Below, piece by piece: positions 1 through 5,676 of a stretch of DNA of 7,203 nt. The number at the start of each line of letters is the position of its first letter. Position 1 is the first letter of the stretch. The DNA lies in the NCBI GenBank assembly GCA_023473205.1, contig JAMCYY010000046.1, positions 1-7,203 of the forward strand, in the 5' to 3' direction. Origin of the DNA: Patescibacteria group bacterium (GTDB lineage: Bacteria; Patescibacteriota; Microgenomatia; UM-FILTER-40-11). Both the position numbers and the translations under genes were made by a program. The notes beneath the pieces were generated by a model. That model was given only the letters and a program-made list of their open reading frames with translations, was not told the DNA's origin and searched no databases.

Positions 1-158
1 TTTCTTACCTTCTCAATAACTTCTGCTTCTGTTTTGGGAGTTTGACCTCTTAAAAAATATGTATAAATTTGAGCTTCTTCTTGATTGGCAACTCTTAGAT
101 ATTGAAAAGGTAAAGGAGGAAGTTGATTTCTTGGTGTTTGTTCAACATTTAAGTCCAT
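1..158 (-). CDS. Hypothetical protein, N-terminal part, runs off left edge
   Basis: I do not recognise this protein. The frame opens with ATG at 158-156 and stays open for 52 codons to the window edge; the codon just upstream is a stop (TAA, 161-159), so the start is well bounded. The peptide begins MDLNVEQTPRNQLPPLPF, a Gln/Pro-rich, probably flexible segment. It continues with a charged, likely helical stretch (residues about 23-52, including QEEAQIYTYFL and TEAEVIEKVR). There is no signal peptide or membrane segment in the visible part. A perfect TATAAT lies 7 nt upstream of the ATG, which supports this start. It follows the clamp-like gene on the same strand after about 300 bases, so it probably has its own promoter. 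An open frame on the opposite strand (59-304) overlaps it but has a less protein-like composition. The existence of the gene is fairly likely; its function is unknown. Confidence 0.6.
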   Translation of the reverse strand, partial: MDLNVEQTPRNQLPPLPFQYLRVANQEEAQIYTYFLRGQTPKTEAEVIEKVR

Positions 159-165
159 TTACCTT

Positions 166-171
166 ATTATA
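166..171 (-). promoter_or_regulatory. -10 box, probable leaderless promoter
   Basis: The minus strand reads TATAAT, a perfect sigma70-type -10 hexamer, with 7 nt between it and the ATG at 158. The predicted transcription start falls on or next to the start codon. No good -35 hexamer is visible at 16-18 bp spacing. An AAGG close to the ATG could act as a weak ribosome site if the transcript began further upstream. Confidence 0.4.
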
Positions 172-460
172 TAGGAAGATAAATAGTTTTATGTATAAAA
201 AAGTTCACAATTCATTTGCTTCACTCCACCAATTTACATTTATAACAATGTCAATCCTTACGGTAACGGATAGTTATAGAATTGGGAAATATAGCGAATG
301 TTAATCTATTTTCGTTTATATATTATGATCTCTTTTGAAGTAGGTAAAAAAATACTCCATGCGGTACTAGATATCTTGAATTAGATTATTAAAACGGTCT
401 AATCTTTATTTAAGTGGCATTTTTTATAGTGCTGACCAAATAGGGTACCACACAGAAATC
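172..460. other. Gene-free AT-rich stretch
   Basis: This is about 290 bases between the stop of the clamp-like gene and the promoter of the left-edge gene. I see no convincing coding frame on either strand. The only structure is a weak inverted repeat, ATTAGA paired with TCTAAT around 382-405 with a 12-nt loop. It is too AT-rich and loosely looped to call a terminator. No RNA gene was recognised. Confidence 0.5.
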
Positions 461-1237
461 TTAATTATTGGTTAAAATTGGCATTAATAAGTAAGAAAAT
501 TTGTTGTTATCGGGTGTTTTTATCTCAATAAGATAAGGATCGTAAAAATTAATAAGAACCGCATCTTTTTCTTTCAGAGATATTATGTAGGGAAATATAA
601 ACTTTGGATCAATTGTTCTTTTTAATTGGCTTCCGGTAATTTCTGCCTTAACAGAATCTTTATACTTCGTTTCTGATCTTTCGAACTCTATCTCTCCTTT
701 TTCAGGCTGTATGACCAAAGTTAAGTTTTCATTCATTCCGAAAAGTGATGTGTGGTGTTGCAACTCCTGCCCAGAAACTTTCACCTCAGCCAGAATTGGT
801 TTTTTGAATAAATTATCTACAAAGGTTAATAAATTCTTCTCATTTCTGAAGGAAACTAACTTAATCTCTCTGTCACCGAAGGTCAGTGACAATTGTCCAC
901 CCGCTATTACGACTGAAACGGTTCCAGTTGGATTTAATTCAGGTATTGTATTGGCTTCTTGTCTGCCTATACTAAAACATGCTTTTACCCCAGATGAGTT
1001 AACTTTAAGTATATAAACCAATGCACGAAATCCGTCTGTGACGAATATTCGGAGAATATCTGACTCGTACGTAAAGAAAAGTTTGTTTTGAAATGTAGTC
1101 CCTGATTCTGTCTGATATGAAATTAAATTAAGTTTTAATCTCGGATCAGTGTCTAACAAACTATTTATTCCTGTTATAGCTTCAACTAAATCACTAAATT
1201 GCAATGAAAAAGTAATTTTTGAACCGAATAACTTCAT
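461..1237 (-). CDS. Two-domain DnaN-like (beta sliding clamp) homologue lacking domain 1
   Basis: This 258-residue protein resembles the C-terminal two thirds of bacterial DnaN, the ring that tethers DNA polymerase III to DNA. Residues 1-130 fit DnaN domain 2: a first strand and helix (KITFSLQFSDLVEAI), then LRIFVTDGFRALVY (62-75), equivalent to the family's ATDGHRLA segment. Residues 131-258 fit domain 3: IDPKFIFPYI (209-218), equivalent to the NxxYLLDAL region, then FYDP, and a C-terminus YLLMPIL (249-255) like DnaN's final YxxMPxR. The residues that line the clamp's partner-binding pocket in DnaN (T67, G69, R71, M252, P253) are kept. DnaN is usually about 370 residues in three domains. Here the ATG at 1237 is closely preceded by an in-frame stop (1255-1253), so no domain 1 lies upstream. 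The gene is 176 nt downstream of secA on the same strand. It could be a divergent clamp paralogue, a phage-type clamp, or a decayed dnaN; the intact frame argues against decay. The family call comes from remembered motifs. Confidence 0.65.
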   Translation of the reverse strand: MKLFGSKITFSLQFSDLVEAITGINSLLDTDPRLKLNLISYQTESGTTFQNKLFFTYESDILRIFVTDGFRALVYILKVNSSGVKACFSIGRQEANTIPELNPTGTVSVVIAGGQLSLTFGDREIKLVSFRNEKNLLTFVDNLFKKPILAEVKVSGQELQHHTSLFGMNENLTLVIQPEKGEIEFERSETKYKDSVKAEITGSQLKRTIDPKFIFPYIISLKEKDAVLINFYDPYLIEIKTPDNNKFSYLLMPILTNN

Positions 1238-1246
1238 ACAATTAAA

Positions 1247-1252
1247 TTTATA
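1247..1252 (-). promoter_or_regulatory. -10-like box for the clamp-like gene
   Basis: The minus strand reads TATAAA (5 of 6 matches to TATAAT), 9 nt before the ATG at 1237, giving a predicted leader of only a few bases. No Shine-Dalgarno sequence and no clear -35 box are visible. The AT-rich surroundings make chance matches easy. Confidence 0.3.
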
Positions 1253-1295
1253 TTAAACATTTATTACTAATCTATTACATGATTTATCCCAATTT

Positions 1296-1358
1296 TTAGC
1301 CAAAAGTAGGATAGTGGCAACGTTTGTACTTCTTCCCACTGACATCCCACACAATTTT
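1296..1358 (-). pseudogene. Relic of a second SecA C-terminal zinc-binding tail
   Basis: In one minus-strand frame the sequence reads SGKKYKRCHYPTFG followed by TAA (1340-1296). This is the second half of the SEC-C zinc motif that ends many SecA proteins (CxCGSGKKYKRCH). The intact secA just upstream ends in its own version, KKYKHCCYPKYG. The first half of the motif is broken here: TGT codons stand close to where the Cys pair should be but in another frame, with a few bases lost or gained. The frame is closed upstream by a stop at 1403-1401, so only about 32 codons remain. Codons differ from the live tail (AAG AAG TAC against AAA AAA TAT), so it is not a recent tandem copy. It may be the end of a different secA allele left by recombination. 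A chance match of this length is unlikely. Confidence 0.5.
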
Positions 1359-1413
1359 CGCACTTGCCTGCGGCTCGTGCCAAAATTTAGCGGGACTCCA
1401 CTACCTCAATCTG

Positions 1414-4239
1414 TTATCCATATTTGGGGTAGCAACAGTGTTTATATTTTTTAGGAGTACCATCTTCTCTCTTCGCTCCGCAGGGGCAGGGGTCATTCCG
1501 GCCGACTTTTTCTGAGTGGGCTTGGATAGTTCCTGAAGAATAGCCTTTGGAAGTTGTTGCCTGTAAATTACCCATTGCTTGGGCAAAGGCAGAAAGATCG
1601 CCTGATTTACCTGAATTTTTTTGTGTTTGCCGCGATTGCGGCGGTTGAGATTGAGGTTCACTTAATTTGCCCCTTGTTTCCACTGCCTGATTAAGAGAAA
1701 TATTTTGTGGCTGAGCCATCACCTGCACCCGAAAAATTTTTCTCACTACTTCTGAGTCAATTCGATTAATCAAGCTTTCAAACATCCCAAAAGCCTCTTT
1801 TTTATATTCCACTAAAGGATCTCTTTGGGCATAACCTCTAAGTCCAATCCCATCACGAAGGTCATCAATCGCGGTTAAATGCTCAATCCATAACTGATCA
1901 ATCGTGGAGCGGTAAACCCAGCGCTCAATCTGCCCCATTACTTCATCACCTAATGTTTTGACTCTTTGATCATAAACGTCATTCACCACTTTGGCTAAAA
2001 AGTCACTGATTTCCTCCGCAGTTTTAAGTTTTGCAATTTGCGATTTAAGTTCTCTTTGTGAGTTGTCATCAAAAGGCACAATTTCATTAAAACCTAAAAC
2101 AATTTTCTCTGTTTCCGGCTCGCTATAACCTTCGGGCGCGTACATAGCAATTAAATTGCCAATCTCATTATTAATCTTTTCAATAGTCTCTCCTCTTAAA
2201 TCTTTTTTGTCGCTTTCTTCCAAGCCTTCTTCGGAAAAACCTCTTTCCAAAATTTTCCGGCGAAGTTTATAAATAATTTCCCTTTGCTTATTCATCACGT
2301 CATCATACTCAACCACTTGTTTACGCAAATCAAAATTAAAGCCTTCAACTTTAACTTGGGCTTGTTCAATTGAACGCGAAACCATTGGATGTTCTAGCGG
2401 AATATCTTCAGGCATATTAAAACGGGTCATTAAAGAAGAAATCTGCTCTCCTCCAAAAATCCTCATTAAGTCATCATCAAGAGCCACGAAAAATCTTGAA
2501 GAGCCATTGTCTCCTTGACGTCCGGAACGGCCTCTAAGCTGGTTATCAATTCGTCGTGATTCATGTCTTTCGGTACCAAGAACATGAAGGCCACCAACCG
2601 CCAAAACCTCATCATGCTTCTTTTGCCATTCATCCATTGCTTTCTTAAAATCAGTTTTATTTTTATAATTAATTTCTTGCGGCATTGCTCCGCCTAAAAC
2701 GATATCCACTCCCCGTCCCGCCATATTAGTGGCAACAGTTACCGCTCCTTTTTCACCGGCTTTAGCAATAATTTCCGCTTCTCTTTGGTGCTGTTTCGCA
2801 TTTAAAACCTGATGGGGAATCTTTTTGTGGCTTAAAAATTGATCAATAATTTCATTTTTGGTCACCGAAGTGGTTCCTATTAAGACTGGCTGGCCTTTTT
2901 GATGACACTCTTCAATTTCCTTAACAATTGCCGCATATTTTGCCCGCTGATTCTTGTAAACCACATCAGTATTGTCAATCCTCACCATTGGCCGATTAGT
3001 AGGCATAACAGTCACGTCTAAGTTGTAAATCTTTTTAAATTCTTCTGCCTCAGTCACCGCAGTTCCGGTCATTCCAGATAACTTTTCATACATCCTGAAG
3101 TAATTTTGAAAAGAAATTGTGGCCAGGGTTTTTGATTCTTGCTGAATGGGAACTCCTTCTTTGGCCTCTACTGCTTGATGCAGTCCTTCTGACCACCGCC
3201 GACCAAACATCAGCCTTCCGGTAAATTCATCAACAATCACCACTTCGTTGTCTTTAACCACATAATCACGGTCTTTCAAAAAATGAACTTTGGCTTTCAG
3301 GGCATTTTCAACATGATGGACGGCTTCAAAATCTTTTTCATACAAATTGTCAACATTAAGCATTTTTTCCAGTTTGCGGATACCATGTTCCGTTAAATTA
3401 ACAGTCTTAGTTTTTTCCTCAGAAGTATAATCCGTGTCCGGCGAAAGTCCGCCAATAAGACGGGCGAATTCATAATATTTTTTCGTTGGTTCAGTATCCG
3501 GAGCCGAAATTATAAGCGGAGTTCTTGCCTCATCAATTAAAATTGAATCAACTTCATCAACAATGGCAAAAGAATGACCACGTTGCACCATTTGTGACAA
3601 ATCTTCAACCAAGTTATCTCTAAGATAATCAAAACCGAATTCATTATTGGTCCCATAAGTAATATCTGCCTCATAAGCTTCTTTGCGGCTAATTAAACGT
3701 AAATGGGCTAAACGTTCATCCGTTTGGCTTTTATCAAAATAGCTTAAATCAAGAAGAAAGGCTTGTTCATGAATAATTGAAGCAACTTTTAAGCCCAAAA
3801 AGGCTAAGGCTCGGCCATACCAACCCGCATCTCTTCTGGCTAAATAATCATTAACTGTTACAATATGGACACCTTTGCCTGAAAGGGCATTGACATAAGA
3901 GGCTAAGGCCGCGGAAAGAGTTTTTCCTTCACCTGTTTTTTGTTCTGCTACACGGCCTTTATGTAAGGTAATCGCGGCCATTAACTGAACATCAAATGCC
4001 CGTTGTCCAATTTGCCGACGAATCCCTTCTCTAACTACCGCTAAAGCCTCAGGTAAAAGCTCATCAATTGTTTCCCCTTTAGAAAGTCGGAGCCGAAATT
4101 CTGGAGTTTTTGCCGCCAATTTTTCATCTGAAAGCTTCTCAATCCCCTTTTCCAAGTCATTAATTTTTGCCACAATTAAGCGCAGACTCTCAACCTCTTT
4201 TTCATTGACGTCAAAAATCTTTTTAAAAATGTTTAACAT
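1414..4239 (-). CDS. secA: Preprotein translocase subunit SecA (ATPase)
   Basis: SecA is the ATPase that pushes unfolded secretory proteins through the SecYEG channel in the cytoplasmic membrane. This 941-residue protein looks complete. Walker A is KTGEGKT at 101-107 and the DEAD-like Walker B is DEVD at 228-231, followed by the family's IDEARTPLIIS. VDEFTGR is at 336-342, IGTTSV at 454-459, and ATNMAGRGVDI at 503-513. QLRGRSGRQGD, with the arginine finger region, is at 567-577, and EYDDVMN in the helical scaffold is at 644-650. A longer loop at about 157-184 (starting HEQAFLLD) exceeds the E. coli form. After a Gln/Ser-rich linker (about 860-885) comes the zinc tail, with C918, C920, C935 and C936 and roughly six extra residues (AKREDGTP) between the Cys pairs. 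The start ATG at 4239 gives the usual short N-terminal helix; no strong ribosome site is visible. The gene stands apart from its upstream neighbour by a hairpin-rich gap. Confidence 0.97.
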   Translation of the reverse strand: MLNIFKKIFDVNEKEVESLRLIVAKINDLEKGIEKLSDEKLAAKTPEFRLRLSKGETIDELLPEALAVVREGIRRQIGQRAFDVQLMAAITLHKGRVAEQKTGEGKTLSAALASYVNALSGKGVHIVTVNDYLARRDAGWYGRALAFLGLKVASIIHEQAFLLDLSYFDKSQTDERLAHLRLISRKEAYEADITYGTNNEFGFDYLRDNLVEDLSQMVQRGHSFAIVDEVDSILIDEARTPLIISAPDTEPTKKYYEFARLIGGLSPDTDYTSEEKTKTVNLTEHGIRKLEKMLNVDNLYEKDFEAVHHVENALKAKVHFLKDRDYVVKDNEVVIVDEFTGRLMFGRRWSEGLHQAVEAKEGVPIQQESKTLATISFQNYFRMYEKLSGMTGTAVTEAEEFKKIYNLDVTVMPTNRPMVRIDNTDVVYKNQRAKYAAIVKEIEECHQKGQPVLIGTTSVTKNEIIDQFLSHKKIPHQVLNAKQHQREAEIIAKAGEKGAVTVATNMAGRGVDIVLGGAMPQEINYKNKTDFKKAMDEWQKKHDEVLAVGGLHVLGTERHESRRIDNQLRGRSGRQGDNGSSRFFVALDDDLMRIFGGEQISSLMTRFNMPEDIPLEHPMVSRSIEQAQVKVEGFNFDLRKQVVEYDDVMNKQREIIYKLRRKILERGFSEEGLEESDKKDLRGETIEKINNEIGNLIAMYAPEGYSEPETEKIVLGFNEIVPFDDNSQRELKSQIAKLKTAEEISDFLAKVVNDVYDQRVKTLGDEVMGQIERWVYRSTIDQLWIEHLTAIDDLRDGIGLRGYAQRDPLVEYKKEAFGMFESLINRIDSEVVRKIFRVQVMAQPQNISLNQAVETRGKLSEPQSQPPQSRQTQKNSGKSGDLSAFAQAMGNLQATTSKGYSSGTIQAHSEKVGRNDPCPCGAKREDGTPKKYKHCCYPKYG

Positions 4240-4248
4240 AATAGTAGA

Positions 4249-4254
4249 TATATA
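4249..4254 (-). promoter_or_regulatory. Possible -10 box for secA
   Basis: The minus strand reads TATATA within GTATATATC, 9 nt before the secA ATG. It matches only 4 of 6 consensus positions in an AT-rich stretch, so it is weak on its own. It is listed because its spacing matches the other genes here. A GAAGAGAG lies a little upstream, too far from the ATG for an ordinary ribosome site. Confidence 0.2.
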
Positions 4255-4263
4255 CTCTCTTCG

Positions 4264-4357
4264 TTCGTGATATTAAGATATATGTCAGGCTTCGCCTGAC
4301 GATACTAAAAAATAAACTTCACGATATATCTTTATATCGTCGAGCTAGGCTCGACAT
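4264..4357. repeat. Cluster of small hairpins, two imperfect repeat units
   Basis: The gap between the methyltransferase gene and secA holds two similar units of about 43 bases, each starting TTC[A]-CG/GTGATAT. Each has an AT-rich hairpin followed by a GC-richer one of fixed shape: 7-bp stem, 3-nt loop, beginning GTC and ending GAC. The first is GTCAGGC-TTC-GCCTGAC (4285-4301) and the second GTCGAGC-TAG-GCTCGAC (about 4340-4356). The AT hairpin of unit 2 is an 8-bp stem (ACGATATA/TATATCGT, about 4322-4341). Stem sequences differ but remain paired. On the minus strand a T-rich stretch follows the AT hairpin of unit 2, so weak termination after the methyltransferase gene is possible, but no canonical terminator is present. 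Positions beyond 4321 may be off by one. Confidence 0.7.
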
Positions 4358-4377
4358 GTATCTTTGTATCTTGTTAA

Positions 4378-5100
4378 TTATACCTCATTTTCTCTTCCAA
4401 AAGAAGCGAAAATTAACAAATTGGTTACCTCTTTTTTGGTTTTAACCAAAGGAAAAATTTCTTTAACTTTAATTAAAAATTTGTCTGCTCTTTGCCGGTG
4501 TTCTTTGTTAAAATATAGCCGGTTAAAAACCACCCAGCCATTGTCAGTTAATAAATTTTTAAGTCCATTTAAAAACACTTCTGTCTCTGCTTCTTTAGGA
4601 AATTCCTGGCCTAAATAAAGATCCACTATTATCAAGTCCAACTTCTCACTCTCACTTCCCGACCCACTTCTCACTTCACACCCCCATTCTTTAATCCATT
4701 TAATAGCATCACCAGCAATAATTTCTAAATTAGGAATTTTATCCAAACCAAAATATTTTTTTCCAACCTTAATTACTTCCTGATCAATTTCAATTCCTGT
4801 AATCTTTGCCTGCGGATATTTTTCAGCAATTAATTTTGCCCCTGTTCCACACCCCAATCCCAGAATTAAACATTGAAAATTTGATTTTGAAAATTCATTG
4901 AAAATTGAAAAATGAAAATTGAAAATTTGTTTCCATAAAGCCTCAACTAATCCTCCTGACTGTTCCACTCTCCCGATAATCATTTCCTTATTACCCCAAA
5001 GGTCTTTAGCTACAAGAATTTCCCCATTAATTTTTGAGGGAATTTTTTCAATCACCTCTGAACCCAAAAAAAAGCGGTGTAAAAATGATTTTAAAGTCAT
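4378..5100 (-). CDS. Spermidine-synthase-fold SAM-dependent methyltransferase-like protein
   Basis: This 240-residue cytosolic protein has the Rossmann fold of class I SAM enzymes, in the arrangement of the spermidine synthase family. Motif I is ILGLGCGTG (79-87), the acidic end of strand 2 is GIEID (102-106, E104), GDA follows at 130-132, and IIVDLYLG (157-164) stands where spermidine synthases have their catalytic Asp segment. A leading part (residues 1-50, with NGEILVAKDLWGNKEMIIG) matches the small N-terminal beta region of that family. The usual DxxDP-type catalytic segment of true aminopropyltransferases is replaced by DLYLGQEFP, so I do not call it SpeE; the substrate is unknown. The start ATG at 5100 is 7 nt after the stop of the upstream gene, so the two are probably co-transcribed. 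Two loops (about 57-76 and 140-153) are encoded by tandem short repeats and look like late expansions. Confidence 0.75.
   Translation of the reverse strand: MTLKSFLHRFFLGSEVIEKIPSKINGEILVAKDLWGNKEMIIGRVEQSGGLVEALWKQIFNFHFSIFNEFSKSNFQCLILGLGCGTGAKLIAEKYPQAKITGIEIDQEVIKVGKKYFGLDKIPNLEIIAGDAIKWIKEWGCEVRSGSGSESEKLDLIIVDLYLGQEFPKEAETEVFLNGLKNLLTDNGWVVFNRLYFNKEHRQRADKFLIKVKEIFPLVKTKKEVTNLLIFASFGRENEV
4641..4680. repeat. Degenerate heptamer repeat inside the methyltransferase gene
   Basis: On the plus strand the tract is built of units ACTTCTC, ACTTCCC and ACTTCAC, with some units of 5 or 6 bases. It encodes the Gly/Ser/Glu-rich loop CEVRSGSGSESEK (residues 141-153) directly before the strand carrying D160, and keeps the reading frame. 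Confidence 0.65.
4873..4928. repeat. TTGAAAA heptamer repeat inside the methyltransferase gene
   Basis: Five perfect plus-strand copies of TTGAAAA begin at 4873, 4887, 4898, 4905 and 4919, with degenerate copies between; most spacings are 7 or 14. The tract encodes residues about 58-76, an Asn/Phe/Ser-rich stretch (QIFNFHFSIFNEF and on) just before SAM motif I. Confidence 0.75.
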
Positions 5101-5107
5101 GACAATC

Positions 5108-5650
5108 TTATTGTTGGTTATCCACAGTTTGAGTTGATTTTGAAGTCAAATCGTAAACATAATTCTTTTCATTAACTTTATATTCAATCGTGAATCGATC
5201 TCCCCACTTAACAAAAATCGGCGTCGAATTTACTTCCTTGGGATTAAAAATTTTGGTTATTTTATGGTTAGCATCACTGTAAAGATAAATACCTTCTGAC
5301 GGATCTAGCTTTTGTGGCTCAATCATTACTTCATCAGGAACACCTGTTCCTGTCATCCAAATTCCCCAAGCAATGTATCGACAATCTGGAGACCACTCCG
5401 GGCCTGTCATTACCGCCCAATGAAAATTTCCTGTCTCCATAACTGCGTCAGAAATATCACCACAACGAAAAATTAAATTTTCATCCTCTTCTGGAGTTGC
5501 TTGCAATCCTGTTGACGATAAAGTTTCTTTTGGAGCAACTTCATTTTGCTTTCCCAGTTTAAACCCAAGTGCAAAAGTAATGAAAGCAAAAATAAAAATT
5601 CCTACTCCTAAGTAAACCTTATGACTATTTTTCTTTGAAAGTGTAAACAT
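5108..5650 (-). CDS. Membrane-anchored exported protein with one TolB/PD40-like motif
   Basis: This 180-residue protein is of unknown function. After a short basic N-terminus (KKNSHK) there is one hydrophobic segment at about 13-30 (YLGVGIFIFAFITFALGF). It is followed by a Glu/Thr-rich linker, so it is probably anchored in the membrane with the rest outside. Residues 84-95 (PEWSPDCRYIAW) closely resemble the WSPDGRYIA core of TolB/PD40 beta-propeller repeats, and GIYLYSDANHKITKIF (120-135) looks like the second half of such a blade. Only one such unit is clear, too few for a closed propeller, so it may be a fragment of that fold or assemble with a partner. C63 and C90 (at the usual Gly position) could form a disulfide. 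The ATG at 5650 faces mtaB across 26 bp. Its export would presumably need the Sec pathway. Confidence 0.7.
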   Translation of the reverse strand: MFTLSKKNSHKVYLGVGIFIFAFITFALGFKLGKQNEVAPKETLSSTGLQATPEEDENLIFRCGDISDAVMETGNFHWAVMTGPEWSPDCRYIAWGIWMTGTGVPDEVMIEPQKLDPSEGIYLYSDANHKITKIFNPKEVNSTPIFVKWGDRFTIEYKVNEKNYVYDLTSKSTQTVDNQQ

Positions 5651-5676
5651 TTTAAATATTTGTTAAAATTATCTCC
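5651..5676. promoter_or_regulatory. Compact divergent promoter region
   Basis: Only 26 bp separate the start codons of mtaB (GTG, 5677) and the membrane-protein gene (ATG, 5650). On the plus strand TGTTAAAAT (5661-5669) is an extended -10 (TG-N-TAAAAT, 5 of 6). It stands 7 nt before the GTG, so the transcript would start at or next to the start codon. On the minus strand GATAAT (5673-5668, 5 of 6) would give a leader of about ten bases for the other gene. The two boxes overlap, so polymerase could not use both at once. No clear -35 box or Shine-Dalgarno site is seen. Confidence 0.4.

Noticed and set aside
59..304. Plus-strand open frame of 81 codons
   Set aside because: It lacks recognisable motifs, overlaps the better-supported minus-strand gene at the left edge, and runs into the AT-rich gene-free stretch.
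711..1016. Plus-strand open frame opposite the clamp-like gene
   Set aside because: It is a shadow of the clamp-like gene, which has family motifs throughout.
1329..1370. CxxCxxC-like peptide (KCENCVGC) in another minus-strand frame
   Set aside because: The frame is short, opens after a stop and has no start; the cysteines are better explained as the broken first half of the SecA tail motif.
1324..1515. Plus-strand open frame across the secA end and the relic tail
   Set aside because: It reads antisense to secA and the relic; no motif of its own.
1401..1661. Minus-strand frame overlapping the secA 3' end
   Set aside because: It is in a different frame from secA; the real frame carries the zinc tail.
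4378..5100. Call of spermidine synthase (speE)
   Set aside because: The fold fits, but the catalytic acidic segment of aminopropyltransferases is not present, so only a fold-level name is given.
5118..5126. Perfect DnaA box TTATCCACA
   Set aside because: A single copy inside the 3' end of a gene, with no cluster, AT-rich unwinding element or dnaA nearby. A lone match in about 7 kb is not improbable, so no origin is claimed.
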